Source: Oligoflexus sp. (GTDB lineage Bacteria; Bdellovibrionota_B; Oligoflexia; Oligoflexales; Oligoflexaceae). Taken from it: a stretch of DNA of 39,834 nucleotides. Below the pieces are notes generated by a model. The model was not told where the DNA came from and did no database searches. It saw only the letters and a program-made list of their open reading frames with translations. Below, piece after piece: positions 8,446 to 17,317 of this stretch. Position 1 is the first letter of the stretch. The number at the start of each line of letters is the position of its first letter. The stretch spans positions 1-39,834 of the forward strand of contig JACMOC010000064.1 in assembly GCA_014378195.1 (NCBI GenBank), read 5' to 3'. Both the position numbers and the translations under genes were made by a program.

Positions 8446-11358
8446 ATGAAAAAACCTGTCTTGAAACGCGCATCCCGTCCTGTCGTTGAGCTTGATGAAC
8501 TTCAAGTCAATGGGGCTGAAGAGCACAATCTCAAAAATATTTCGATTAGCATCCCCAAAAAAAAACTGGTGGTCTTCACGGGCGTCTCAGGCTCTGGCAA
8601 ATCCAGCCTTGCTTTCGACACGATCTTCGCTGAAGGTCAACGCCGCTATGTCGAATCACTTTCGTCCTATGCACGCCAGTTCCTGGGTCAGATGGACAAA
8701 CCCAAATATGAATCCATCCGTGGTCTTGCGCCGACGATCTCCATAGAACAAAAGTCTGCGAGTAAAAACCCGCGCTCGACAGTCGGCACCATCACGGAGG
8801 TCTACGATTATCTCCGGGTCTTATATGCTCGTATCGGCGTTCAGTATTGTTATAAATGCCGGAAAGTTGTGGGCCGTGGCGACGCTGCGAGCATGGTCCA
8901 GCAGATTCAGGCCCTGCCGGAAAGCAGTAAAATCGTTCTGCTTGCGCCGGTAGTTGAGCACCGCAAAGGCACGCACAAAGACGTCGTCGAAATGCTGCAG
9001 TCCCAAGGCTATGAACGAGCGCGTGTCAACGGCACCGTAGTGCGCCTGGAAGAAGTGCAGGATCTTCAAAAGCACAAAAAACACACCATCGAAGTTGTCG
9101 TTGATCGTCTCGTACTTAAAACGAGTAAAGAGTTTCGCGTACGTTTGACCGACTCGGTGGAACAGGCGCTAAAAAGAGGACAAGGCTCTCTTATCGTGCA
9201 CACCGAAGGCGGCAATGGTCGCGATTTAAAGATGAGCGAAGCCCGTTCATGCTGCGGTATCGCCTATCCGGAACTTGATCCTCCGCTCTTTTCGTTTAAC
9301 TCGCCACAGGGTATGTGCCCTGATTGCAATGGACTCGGGACTATTGTTTCCATGGATCCCGATAAACTTATCCCCGATCCGTCGAAGTCGATACGGGAAG
9401 GCGCCATTGTCCCCTGGGCGACTTACTTCAAATCCGGAACGGTCGATAAAGAAGGATCGTGGTCCGGCGAACGATTTGCCGCCATGGAGAAAAAATGGGG
9501 TCTCGATTATGACAAACCGTGGGCAAAGCTGAGCAAAAAACATCAGGATATTTTGCTTTACGGGCCTAAAGACGACAAAAAGTTAAAGCTCAATTGGCAA
9601 GGCGCAAAGAGCTCCGGCACATGGGAATTTGACTTCGAGGGCCTTCTCAACTCCATGATGCGGCGCTATCTGGCGACACAGTCGGAAAGCATGAAAGACT
9701 GGTACCAAAAATTCATGTCCACGCAATCCTGTGAGACCTGTCATGGGCAAAAACTGAAGCCTGAGGTACTGGCTGTTCGCATCGAAAAACTCTCGATCCA
9801 TGACCTTTGTCATCTTTCGATCGAAGATGCGGTTAAGTTTCTGCGGGATATCAAGCTGAACGATTCTCAGAAAATCATCGCCAAGGAGCTTCTTAAAGAG
9901 ATTTCCAACCGACTCAATTTTCTTGTGAATGTCGGCTTGAATTACCTGACGCTGGATCGGCGCGGCCCAACGCTTTCAGGGGGTGAGGCGCAGCGCATCA
10001 GACTTGCTTCACAAATCGGCTCCGAACTCACCGGCGTGCTCTATATACTCGACGAACCCTCAATTGGATTACACCAACGCGACAACACGAAACTCCTGTC
10101 CACACTTCATCACCTTAGAGATCTTGGCAACTCACTCATTGTGGTTGAGCATGATCAGGAGACCATAGAAGCCGCGGACTGGATCGTCGATTTCGGCCCG
10201 GGTGCAGGCATCCAGGGGGGTGAAGTCGTTGCCAGTGGACCTTACCAAAAGATTCTGGCCAGCAAGAATTCTTTGACCGGACAATATCTGAGTGGCCGAA
10301 AACAAATCCTGGCGCCGCTAACACGTCGGAAAAGTGATCCGAAACAGGTGATTACCATTGAAGGGGCAACGGCGAACAACCTGCAAAATATCGACGTTAC
10401 GTTTCCACTCAAAGTCTTTACAGCCGTGACGGGTGTGTCGGGTGCAGGGAAATCCACTCTGATCAATCAGATCCTCTATCCGGCAATCGCCAAAAAACTC
10501 CACGATGCGGATGTGGAAATAGGTGCGCATAAACGTATCACAGGCCTCGACAACATCGACAAAATCATCAACATCGACCAAAAACCGATCGGCCGAACAC
10601 CACGAAGTAATCCTGCAACCTACACAAAAGTGTTTGACCTCATCCGCGATTTTTATGCTTTGTTGCCGGAGTCGCAGTCCCGAGGTTATACGAAGGGCCG
10701 CTTTTCGTTCAACGTCAAGGGTGGACGCTGCGAACCATGTCAGGGTGATGGCTTCATTAAAGTCGAAATGCACTTCCTTGCCGACGTATTTGTTCCCTGC
10801 GAGGCATGTCACGGCTCACGCTTCAATGCGACGACCTGTGAGATCCTTTATAAAGGCCGATCGATTGCCGATGTGCTGAATTTATCCATCACCGAAGCCC
10901 GGGAGGTTTTTACAAACCACTCGAAGGTCGTCACAATACTCGACACACTGATCGAAGTTGGCTTGTCTTATATCAAGCTCGGTCAGGCGGCGACAACGCT
11001 CTCAGGCGGCGAGGCTCAGCGTATCAAGCTCGCACGCGAGTTGGCGAAACGCGACACAGGGAAAACGCTTTATATCCTGGATGAACCCACCACTGGCCTC
11101 CATTTCCACGATATCGCGCAGCTCCTTAATGTCCTGCAAAAACTCGTGGATGCGGGCAATAGCGTGCTGGTCATCGAACACAATTTAGACGTAATCAAAT
11201 GTGCCGACTGGGTGATTGATATCGGACCTGAAGGCGGTAAAGCCGGTGGCAAAGTTGTAGCGACAGGAACTCCGGAACAAGTCGCGCGAAACGCCGCGTC
11301 GTTCACTGGACAATATCTTAAAGATGTCTTGCAGAAAGAGTCCCGTAAAAAGGCCTGA
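8446..11358 (+). CDS. uvrA: Excinuclease ABC subunit A
   Basis: DNA-damage sensor of nucleotide excision repair that loads UvrB. Both ATPase halves are present. The first Walker A is [14 protein letters not shown] (about residues 45-58); the second is [10 protein letters not shown], with Ala for the usual Ser. ABC signatures [12 protein letters not shown] and [12 protein letters not shown] are intact, with Walker [13 protein letters not shown] and [12 protein letters not shown]. The C-terminal zinc module CEPC...CEAC is complete, and other cysteine pairs (CYKC, CPDC, CETC) are in place. ATG 8446 ([10 protein letters not shown]) is chosen over the TTG at 8377: GAGG lies 9 bases upstream of it and the extra 23 residues are not typical. 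That gives 970 residues. No LexA-type box was recognised in the 136 bases upstream. Confidence 0.97.
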   Translation: MKKPVLKRASRPVVELDELQVNGAEEHNLKNISISIPKKKLVVFTGVSGSGKSSLAFDTIFAEGQRRYVESLSSYARQFLGQMDKPKYESIRGLAPTISIEQKSASKNPRSTVGTITEVYDYLRVLYARIGVQYCYKCRKVVGRGDAASMVQQIQALPESSKIVLLAPVVEHRKGTHKDVVEMLQSQGYERARVNGTVVRLEEVQDLQKHKKHTIEVVVDRLVLKTSKEFRVRLTDSVEQALKRGQGSLIVHTEGGNGRDLKMSEARSCCGIAYPELDPPLFSFNSPQGMCPDCNGLGTIVSMDPDKLIPDPSKSIREGAIVPWATYFKSGTVDKEGSWSGERFAAMEKKWGLDYDKPWAKLSKKHQDILLYGPKDDKKLKLNWQGAKSSGTWEFDFEGLLNSMMRRYLATQSESMKDWYQKFMSTQSCETCHGQKLKPEVLAVRIEKLSIHDLCHLSIEDAVKFLRDIKLNDSQKIIAKELLKEISNRLNFLVNVGLNYLTLDRRGPTLSGGEAQRIRLASQIGSELTGVLYILDEPSIGLHQRDNTKLLSTLHHLRDLGNSLIVVEHDQETIEAADWIVDFGPGAGIQGGEVVASGPYQKILASKNSLTGQYLSGRKQILAPLTRRKSDPKQVITIEGATANNLQNIDVTFPLKVFTAVTGVSGAGKSTLINQILYPAIAKKLHDADVEIGAHKRITGLDNIDKIINIDQKPIGRTPRSNPATYTKVFDLIRDFYALLPESQSRGYTKGRFSFNVKGGRCEPCQGDGFIKVEMHFLADVFVPCEACHGSRFNATTCEILYKGRSIADVLNLSITEAREVFTNHSKVVTILDTLIEVGLSYIKLGQAATTLSGGEAQRIKLARELAKRDTGKTLYILDEPTTGLHFHDIAQLLNVLQKLVDAGNSVLVIEHNLDVIKCADWVIDIGPEGGKAGGKVVATGTPEQVARNAASFTGQYLKDVLQKESRKKA

Positions 11359-11373
11359 TCTTAGTCATAGATC

Positions 11374-11434
11374 CCGAGAGAGCCCCGCGCTAGACTAAAT
11401 TCGGTCATTCTCTTAGACTTATTGTCTCTCTCGG
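11374..11434 (+). repeat. Inverted repeat overlapping the amidohydrolase Shine-Dalgarno
   Basis: CCGAGAGAG (11374-11382) is the exact reverse complement of CTCTCTCGG (11426-11434). The right arm ends within the GGAG (11433-11436) that precedes the ATG at 11447. If paired in RNA it would partly hide the ribosome-binding site. There is no T tract, so it is not a standard uvrA terminator. Confidence 0.45.
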
Positions 11435-11446
11435 AGATCTATCGAT

Positions 11447-12439
11447 ATGCCGATCTATGACACCCATGCTCACGTATTTCCCACCGTGCGCGAACGACTT
11501 GCCGACCAACTCCCCTCCAAACTCATACAGACTTTTGATGAGTGGGCAGGCAAAAATACCGTTCCGCCCGGTTTTAGCGTTCTTAAAAGTCATTGGATCA
11601 AATGGCTGGAAACCCTGGAACAGAAGGGTAAATCAATCGACATCGAGACTGTCGCAGGATTTCAGGCACGCTTTAGCCCTCAGATGTTCAGTGTGCTCGA
11701 AGGCCTTATTTCGGCGGTTCTTGGCCCCGCCCAGGCTCTGCAGGGAACTATTCCTAACCTTCTTCTGTCGATGGAAAAATATGGGATCGACAAAACGCTT
11801 GTCATTGCCACACACAATCAGTGTTCCAACGAATGGCTACTCGACAATGTGGAAGATCGCCCCGAATTGCTTGCGGTCACCACACTTCCCGACCTGCCCC
11901 CGTCAAGCAACGTCGAGAGTTATGCCCATGAACTTGAACACCTGATCGAAAGGGGATCCAAAGGCTTTAAAATTCACACCAACTTTGACAACCTGCCCGG
12001 AGATCACCCGGCCTACCGCGCTTATTTTGAAGTGGCGAAAGCACACTCGAAGTTTGTGATCCTTCACACCGGGCATTTTCATGTGCCGCAATACCGCAAT
12101 TCCAATGCGCCCTCGCTCCTTGAATTTGAAGGTTACTTTCAAGAGTATCCCGAAGTCAAAGTCTGCCTGGCGCACATGAATCGTGATCGTCCCGAAGATG
12201 CGTGGACGTATATGAAGCGCTACGAGCAGATTTATGCGGACACAAGTTGGCAAACATCGGCCAATATCCGTCAGGCCTATTCTGCCGTTGGCCTGGACCG
12301 CATCCTCTTTGGTTCGGACTGGCCGTTACTCCACAAAGAATTGCAGGGTGATGCCCTCGAAGTTCTGCGTCAGGCTCTGGAGGAAAATCAGGTCGAAAAA
12401 ATCTGTGGGAAAAATGCAGAGGTTTTTCTGGGCATCTAA
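11447..12439 (+). CDS. Amidohydrolase-2 family metal-dependent hydrolase
   Basis: TIM-barrel metal-dependent hydrolase or decarboxylase of the ACMSD-like Amidohydro_2 group. The N-terminal metal site is DTHAHVF (residues 4-10). KGFKIHTNFD fits the next strand region, VILHTGHFHVP supplies a conserved His, CLAHMNRD another, and RILFGSDWPLL near the C-terminus supplies the essential Asp. The 330-residue length fits. GGAG lies 10 bases before the ATG, inside an inverted repeat. It lies 88 bases after uvrA with no terminator seen, so readthrough is possible. Substrate unknown. Confidence 0.85.
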   Translation: MPIYDTHAHVFPTVRERLADQLPSKLIQTFDEWAGKNTVPPGFSVLKSHWIKWLETLEQKGKSIDIETVAGFQARFSPQMFSVLEGLISAVLGPAQALQGTIPNLLLSMEKYGIDKTLVIATHNQCSNEWLLDNVEDRPELLAVTTLPDLPPSSNVESYAHELEHLIERGSKGFKIHTNFDNLPGDHPAYRAYFEVAKAHSKFVILHTGHFHVPQYRNSNAPSLLEFEGYFQEYPEVKVCLAHMNRDRPEDAWTYMKRYEQIYADTSWQTSANIRQAYSAVGLDRILFGSDWPLLHKELQGDALEVLRQALEENQVEKICGKNAEVFLGI

Positions 12440-12466
12440 AAAAGGGCCAGCCGTTTGGCAAGCCCT
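12438..12466 (-). terminator. Terminator of the EF-hand lipoprotein gene
   Basis: On the minus strand AGGGC-tt-GCC-aaac-GGC-tg-GCCCT forms a two-part stem followed by six T. It is 33 bases past the stop of the minus-strand gene. It lies within the 3' flank of the convergent amidohydrolase gene and could also block transcripts from that side, but there is no T tract on the plus strand. Confidence 0.75.
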
Positions 12467-12498
12467 CTGAGATCGCAAAGGATCGTGAGAATGATAGA

Positions 12499-13239
12499 TT
12501 ATTGTCCGGAGAACTTAGCAAGAATGAGCGCACGGTCTTTTCGGAGCTGCGCTTGCTCGTCAAGGCTGAGCTTACCATCGCCATCGGCATCGTAGGCCTT
12601 CAGGACTTTTTCCCAGTCGCTTACGACAGTTTTACGATTCTCATTTTTGGTGAGTTTCGCAAGGCTGCTTTCGCTCGCAACACTCGTCAAAAGGGCTTTG
12701 ATTTCAATCGCTGAGAGCAAATCATCATCGCCTGCTGCAGCATCGAATGTTTCTTTATCGAAACCATTTGGTACAACTGAACCGGCTGCGCCTTTCAGAT
12801 CAGGACTCAACTTAAGAGCGCTGAATTCCTCAAAACTGAGGTTTTTGTCACCATCTTTATCGCCGAGCTTGAGAAGAATGCTGCTCATGAGCTCGAGGCG
12901 TTTGGGCTGCAGGTTGGCGGCGAAGTCAAAGGCTTCCACCGTTCCGCTGCTGGCAAGGCTTGCCCCCCGAACACTTACAGTAGGATGAGGGTTGGATTTT
13001 GAGGCGTTGAATACAGACTCGAGATAAACGCCTGCAAAAAACGCTTCGTCAGGTCCTACCACACCTTCAGAGCTTTCACTCACATTCGAGCTGGCCGACG
13101 CGAGTTTGGCGTTAGCAGCCGATCCGGATGACGATTGAGCTGCGGTGGTTGTCGAAGTCGCTCCCGTTTCGGGGGTGGGCGCAGGACCTTGGCAGGCGAA
13201 GGCTAAGATTGTCAAAAGGCTAAGCTGGATAAGTTTCAT
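12499..13239 (-). CDS. EF-hand lipoprotein
   Basis: Predicted membrane-anchored calcium-binding lipoprotein of 246 residues. The signal peptide is MKLIQLSLLTILAFAC, with lipidation expected at Cys16. A Ser/Thr/Ala-rich linker runs to about residue 60. Two clear EF-hand loops are visible: DKDGDKNLSFEE (127-138) and DADGDGKLSLDE (217-228), and a degenerate acidic loop (AGDDDLLSAIE) lies between. ATG 13239 is used because GGAGA lies 6-7 bases before it and the signal peptide begins there; the frame stays open upstream to 13302. A perfect palindrome lies at 13315-13333, about 76 bases upstream. The role is unknown; calcium binding is inferred from the loops. Confidence 0.82.
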   Translation of the reverse strand: MKLIQLSLLTILAFACQGPAPTPETGATSTTTAAQSSSGSAANAKLASASSNVSESSEGVVGPDEAFFAGVYLESVFNASKSNPHPTVSVRGASLASSGTVEAFDFAANLQPKRLELMSSILLKLGDKDGDKNLSFEEFSALKLSPDLKGAAGSVVPNGFDKETFDAAAGDDDLLSAIEIKALLTSVASESSLAKLTKNENRKTVVSDWEKVLKAYDADGDGKLSLDEQAQLRKDRALILAKFSGQ

Positions 13240-13314
13240 TTGCGTTCTCCTATAGCAAAGTTCTTTTCGGACCTGGGCGCCCCAGTCTTGAGGAGAAAAC
13301 AATGTATTAATTTT

Positions 13315-13333
13315 TATCTAATCTTATTAGATA
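13315..13333. promoter_or_regulatory. Perfect palindrome, candidate operator
   Basis: TATCTAAT-ctt-ATTAGATA is an exact 8+8 inverted repeat. It lies 76-94 bases upstream of the EF-hand lipoprotein start and 45 bases after the stop of the next gene on the same strand. Its size and position suit a dimeric regulator's binding site. No regulator is identified. Confidence 0.35.
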
Positions 13334-13377
13334 CCTATAACGCTATATAAGGCCGTTTTGGCTTGTAGATAATAATC

Positions 13378-14019
13378 CTAGCCCGAGATCATCTGTTCAT
13401 TCGTCCACACCTGGGTTCCGGGCGAATTCTCCATAATTTTCCGTATGATAAAACGCGAGAGCTGCTCGACTTCGATCGGCCGGTACTTATTTAATGCCTT
13501 CGGGTAAAGAGCGTGAAACCGTCGATAGAGCCCTGCTACAAGCTCTTCGCCTATCCGGAGTTCCGTGCGTTGACCAATAAGTAGCGAGGGTTGGTAGATA
13601 TGAAGCGTAGGGAATCCGATCGATTTCAACTCATTTTCGAGAACACCCTTAGTGCGGAGGTAGGTCTGACTTGAAGATGCATCAGCCCCCAGGGCCGAGA
13701 CGAGGTGAAAGGACTTGACCCCATGGTCCCGAGCCGCGCAGGCAAAACGCAGTGGGAGATTTAAGTCAACCTCCTCGAAAGCGGCCCGGGTCTTGGCTTT
13801 CTTGATGGTTGTCCCAACGGCACAAAACGCAACCTCCGCTTCAAGGCCTTCCATCAGGCTCGCCATATCATTCAGATCACCGATTCGTTCGATGCCTCCA
13901 TGGAGGTTGAGTCGACGACGGGTGAACGTTACGATCTCGGATGATGATTTTTCAAGGAGCAACTTGGAATAGCAGGTGCTTCCGACCAAACCGCTGGTGC
14001 CGAGCATAAAGATCTTCAT
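13378..14019 (-). CDS. NAD(P)-binding Rossmann-fold protein, TIP30/epimerase-like
   Basis: Short atypical SDR-type protein of 213 residues. The N-terminal MLGTSGLVGS (residues 4-13) is the GxxGxxG nucleotide-binding loop. FCAVGTTIKKAKTRAAFEEVDL matches the 'GTTr..aG....f..VD' segment of the HTATIP2/TIP30 and YwnB-like group, followed by FHLVSALGADASSSQTYLRTKG, where S-A-x-G-A-D, Y and K (YxxxK) form the SDR-like active site. GGAGG lies 5 bases before the ATG at 14019. The gene is divergent from the PA14 lipoprotein gene. Substrate unknown. Confidence 0.82.
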   Translation of the reverse strand: MKIFMLGTSGLVGSTCYSKLLLEKSSSEIVTFTRRRLNLHGGIERIGDLNDMASLMEGLEAEVAFCAVGTTIKKAKTRAAFEEVDLNLPLRFACAARDHGVKSFHLVSALGADASSSQTYLRTKGVLENELKSIGFPTLHIYQPSLLIGQRTELRIGEELVAGLYRRFHALYPKALNKYRPIEVEQLSRFIIRKIMENSPGTQVWTNEQMISG

Positions 14020-14083
14020 GAAACCCTCCAAAATCCACGTCTCGCAAGTGACCAATCCAATAGCGTCCGTTATCTTACCGCCA

Positions 14084-14163
14084 CCTGGGAAAAAAATCCC
14101 TGGGAACCTTTCTGGTCAGAGAAGGCGGCTCGTAGTACGCTAGGTGTAGAGCTTTTTCCCAGG
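14084..14163 (+). repeat. Inverted repeat whose right arm covers the PA14 lipoprotein Shine-Dalgarno
   Basis: CCTGGGAAAAA (14084-14094) is the reverse complement of TTTTTCCCAGG (14153-14163). A second copy of CCTGGGAA at 14099-14106 could pair with the same right arm. The right arm holds the AGG of the AGGAG (14161-14165) before the ATG at 14174. Two rival left arms for one right arm would allow alternative folds. Confidence 0.4.
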
Positions 14164-14173
14164 AGTAAAATCT

Positions 14174-15373
14174 ATGCGCATGCTGTGCTTAGGCCTAGTC
14201 GGTGTCATCGCCGTATCCGGCTGCAAAACCGCCCAATTCAAAGGCGGAGTCTCGAACCGAAGCAATATAACCAATCCGGCAACCCCGACAATGGATAATA
14301 CTGTAGCTCCGACACCTAAAGGAACCGCAGGGACTCCAGCGGCACCTGGGGCAACCGGAACACCGTCCCCTGCAGGAACAGCAGCCACACCAGCCGCTAT
14401 ACCCGCTAACAGCGCGATCACCGGTGCCACTAAGAATCCTGACGGATCCACGACCACCAACGCGGTCGCACCAGACGGCACTGCCACAGCCGTGACCACA
14501 GTTCCCGCCGGCCCGACCACAACGGTGGTAACGAAACCAGACGGAACCAAAACCACGACCGTGATCGATCCCACAGGAACCGTCACAGCCACGACGACAA
14601 AACCGGACGGCACTGTAACAACTGATACGAAGAAACCTGATGGCACTGACACAGTAGTTGTCAAAAATCCTGATGGATCTGTAACGACAAGCGTTACGAC
14701 TCCCAACAGCGACGGGACATCAACCAATGTCTCACAAAACGGCGACGGAACGTCCACGACTACCACGTCGACCAAACCAGACGGAACTGTCGTCATCATC
14801 ACGAAAAATCCGGATGGAACGACAACGACTGTTACCAAGCAGCCTCCCGGAACAAGCACGCCCAGCAAAAGTACAGATACTTTTGTGAACTGCCCTGAAT
14901 TCCCCGATCGCATGATTCTTGCCAAACTCTATCAGTTGCCGGAAAACAGCAGCAAAGTGCCGGATTTTGCTAAAGTCAAATATTTGAAAGACGTGTGTTT
15001 GAAGCAACTCGACGTTGTCGATCGCGATTTCAAAGAAGGTTTCCCCGGCATTCCCAAACTTGTTGAGTGGTTTGCTCTCGATATCAACTGGCGCGTAAAT
15101 GCTCCGGACGACGGTGTTTATACGTTCTATGTGAACTCAGACGACGGTAGCCGCCTCTATATCGATGGTAATCAGATCATTGATAATGATGGTCTTCACG
15201 AACACTTGGAAAAAACTAATACTGTGACTCTGTCCAAGGGCTGGCATTCTATCCACGTGACCTGGTATCAGGGCCCCCGTTATCGGATAGCGCTCGAGTT
15301 GTTCTGGAAACGACCGGGCGCCGCAAAACGCGAATATATTCCCACAACTTATTTCGCGCGACCTACTTTTTAA
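14174..15373 (+). CDS. PA14-domain lipoprotein with a long NPDGT-type repeat
   Basis: Predicted lipoprotein of 399 residues exposed at the cell surface or in the periplasm. The signal peptide is MRMLCLGLVGVIAVSGC, lipidated at Cys17. Residues about 45-80 are rich in Pro, Ala, Gly and Thr. Residues about 85-230 are a degenerate tandem repeat built on '(N/K)PDG(S/T)xTTxV', nearly all Thr, Val, Asp, Pro and Gly, likely an extended stalk. Residues about 240-395 form a PA14-like domain: INWRVNAPDDGVYTFYVNSD then DGSRLYIDGNQIIDNDG, the hallmark of carbohydrate-binding PA14 modules. AGGAG lies 8 bases before the ATG. A terminator follows at 15389. Sugar binding is inferred from the domain. Confidence 0.85.
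   Translation: MRMLCLGLVGVIAVSGCKTAQFKGGVSNRSNITNPATPTMDNTVAPTPKGTAGTPAAPGATGTPSPAGTAATPAAIPANSAITGATKNPDGSTTTNAVAPDGTATAVTTVPAGPTTTVVTKPDGTKTTTVIDPTGTVTATTTKPDGTVTTDTKKPDGTDTVVVKNPDGSVTTSVTTPNSDGTSTNVSQNGDGTSTTTTSTKPDGTVVIITKNPDGTTTTVTKQPPGTSTPSKSTDTFVNCPEFPDRMILAKLYQLPENSSKVPDFAKVKYLKDVCLKQLDVVDRDFKEGFPGIPKLVEWFALDINWRVNAPDDGVYTFYVNSDDGSRLYIDGNQIIDNDGLHEHLEKTNTVTLSKGWHSIHVTWYQGPRYRIALELFWKRPGAAKREYIPTTYFARPTF
14429..14865 (+). repeat. Degenerate coding tandem repeat in the PA14 lipoprotein
   Basis: Units of roughly 11-13 codons around AA(A/T)CC(A/T/G)GA(C/T)GG(A/C/T)AC recur at least ten times and encode PDGT/PDGS blocks. The low complexity leaves the opposite strand open for 261 codons (14140-14925), which is a shadow of the repeat and not a gene. 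Length could vary between strains by slippage. Confidence 0.8.
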
Positions 15374-15388
15374 TTTCCGAAGCTTGAC

Positions 15389-15426
15389 AAAAAGAGAGGC
15401 TATGCAGTGATGCACGGCCTCTTTTA
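15389..15426. terminator. Hairpin terminator between the PA14 gene and the convergent sigma-54 activator
   Basis: AAGAGAGGC pairs with GCCTCTTTT (one G-U), with an extra GCA/TGC stem in the loop. The plus side ends in TTTT and the minus side in TTTTTGTC, so it may serve both convergent genes. Confidence 0.65.
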
Positions 15427-15465
15427 GTATTGGGTAACGGTTCCATTAAAGACTGAGCGTCAGCA

Positions 15466-17043
15466 TCAGGCGTGTAGCCCGGGCTTTCGGAAATTCCGTG
15501 AGTCAAGATGGTATTTACGCGCTCTAAGGCCCATCACACGCTCCGTCAGGCCCAGCTCACGGGCAGCCTTCGCCATGTTACCCTTGCTCGATTTCAATGC
15601 GTCAAGGATCAGTTCCCGCTCCATCGATTCCAACATAGTTTTCAGGTTGCTTCCCGCTTCGACACCCGTACTTTCCGCAATCTGCAGACTCGGCGGCAAA
15701 TGGTGACCGCGGATCACGCCTTCGTTGGTCAACAAAACCGCGCGTTCTACGCAGTTTTCAAGCTCGCGAACGTTGCCGGGCCAATGATAACTCGTCAGCA
15801 TATCGATTGCCGGAGTTGAGATGCGCCGAATGTTTTTGTTATGAATCTTCCGATATTTTTCGATGAAAAAATCGGTGATCGGCATGATATCCGTTTTTCG
15901 CTCGCTGAGCGGCAGTATATGCAGCGGAAACACATTAAGCCGGTAGTAAAGGTCCTGGCGGAATTGATTGGTTTCAACCAAGGTTTCGAGATCGTGATTG
16001 GTGGCGGCAATGACACGAACATCGGTTTTAATCGTGGAAAACCCACCCAGACGTTCGAACTCACGCTGCTGTAGAGCACGCAGGAGTTTGATCTGCGTAC
16101 CAGCCGTAAGGTCCCCTATCTCGTCGAGAAAAAGCGTACCGCCCTGGGCAAGTTCGAACCGACCTTTTTTCTGAGCGTGAGCTCCTGCAAAAGCTCCTTT
16201 TTCGTGGCCGAAAAGCTCACTCTCGAGTAGGGTCTCGGGCAGCGCCGCGCAGTTGACTTTGATAAAGGGTTTGGCACGTCGACTGCTATTTTTATGCAAA
16301 GCCTCGGCAATCAATTCCTTGCCGACTCCACTTTCGCCGAGGATAAGGACCGTCGTGTCGGCATCGGCCACCTGGTGGAGAAGTTCGAAAAGAGTCTCCA
16401 TAGCCTTCGAATTGCCTATGATATGCGAACGATCAAAAGGCGGCTTCCCACTGACCACAGGAATCGGCACGACGGTCATCTCGTGGTCAGGATAAAAACG
16501 GTTAATCATGGCTGATTGCGCAATCATTGCACACAATATGCCTAAAAACGATTGTTCCGACTTGGGATCAAAACTGCCATGACAGACTTTGACGGCAGTT
16601 AGCGTCCCCATCTTTCGCTCACCGAATTTGATCGGCTGCGTGAGTGTATAGAGTTGAAGTTGGCGATCCAGTTGGAAAGTCGAGTGAAAGCGTGTTCCGT
16701 CGAAGCTTGGCACGGGCAGCATCTTTGCCTTCCACGTTCTTAGAACCTCTTGAATTGAGACCTGAACAGCCTCATCAACAAGCGGATCCTGAAAACGCTC
16801 GCTACCCGGAGCCTTAATCTCACGCCCAACGTCTAAAGCACCTTCCAGAAAATCGATGCGTCCCATGACAAGGTCACAGTGACTATCGAGCAGACCCAAG
16901 ATCTCTGTTAGTCCGTCAACAAATCCGGCGCTTTTTTCTAGATTACCGGCCGCGAGTTTAAGCACATCAAGCTGCTTATCCTTTTTGGAACGGTCTTTTG
17001 GGGTATCAAACAAGAGCGGAGCCGTTTGAGTTCGGGGATTCAT
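15466..17043 (-). CDS. Sigma-54-dependent transcriptional activator with GAFAGA loop
   Basis: Enhancer-binding protein of 525 residues. Residues 1-195 form a sensor region, probably GAF-like. The AAA+ domain has Walker A GESGVGKE (236-243), Walker B GGTLFLDEIGD and the R-finger region RALQQREFERLGG. The C-terminal Fis-type helix-turn-helix is NMAKAARELGLTERVMGLRARKY. The sigma-54-contacting loop reads GAFAGA (283-288) instead of GAFTGA. The start ATG 17043 is preceded by GGGAGGG; the frame is open to 17175 but without a ribosome-binding site. No REC domain is present, so it likely senses a ligand or a protein partner. Targets are unknown; no -24/-12 promoter was recognised nearby. Confidence 0.9.
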   Translation of the reverse strand: MNPRTQTAPLLFDTPKDRSKKDKQLDVLKLAAGNLEKSAGFVDGLTEILGLLDSHCDLVMGRIDFLEGALDVGREIKAPGSERFQDPLVDEAVQVSIQEVLRTWKAKMLPVPSFDGTRFHSTFQLDRQLQLYTLTQPIKFGERKMGTLTAVKVCHGSFDPKSEQSFLGILCAMIAQSAMINRFYPDHEMTVVPIPVVSGKPPFDRSHIIGNSKAMETLFELLHQVADADTTVLILGESGVGKELIAEALHKNSSRRAKPFIKVNCAALPETLLESELFGHEKGAFAGAHAQKKGRFELAQGGTLFLDEIGDLTAGTQIKLLRALQQREFERLGGFSTIKTDVRVIAATNHDLETLVETNQFRQDLYYRLNVFPLHILPLSERKTDIMPITDFFIEKYRKIHNKNIRRISTPAIDMLTSYHWPGNVRELENCVERAVLLTNEGVIRGHHLPPSLQIAESTGVEAGSNLKTMLESMERELILDALKSSKGNMAKAARELGLTERVMGLRARKYHLDSRNFRKPGLHA

Positions 17044-17265
17044 ACTACCCTCCCATGCCGTGTCTGGATTCTTGCGTCTAAAAAAATCTGCCCAAAGTGT
17101 AGGTCTCGTTGAATTAGAGACTTTATAGCTCGGATCTACTCTGAACACACGGGATTTAATGAAAAGTGAGGACAAATATGATGGTTATTTCCTACGGTTT
17201 GGTCGTTTCTGTGGCTGAGGTAAGGCTTTATCTAAATAAACTCATGTCAAGATTTACAAAATTAC

Positions 17266-17293
17266 TAAAAAAAAAGCCACCTAGAAGGTAGCT
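17266..17293 (-). terminator. Terminator of the 74-residue hypothetical gene
   Basis: On the minus strand AGCTACC-ttcta-GGTGGCT forms a 7-bp stem with one G-U, followed by a run of nine T. It lies 25 bases after the gene's stop and before the activator's 5' region. Confidence 0.8.
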
Positions 17294-17317
17294 TAAAAGA
17301 GTGAGCTCGAGAGTCGC

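Noticed and set aside
14140..14925. 261-codon minus-strand open frame opposite the PA14 lipoprotein gene
   Set aside because: Its Val/Gly/Pro-rich sequence is the complement of the NPDGT repeat, it has no ribosome-binding site, and the plus-strand frame has a signal peptide and a known domain.
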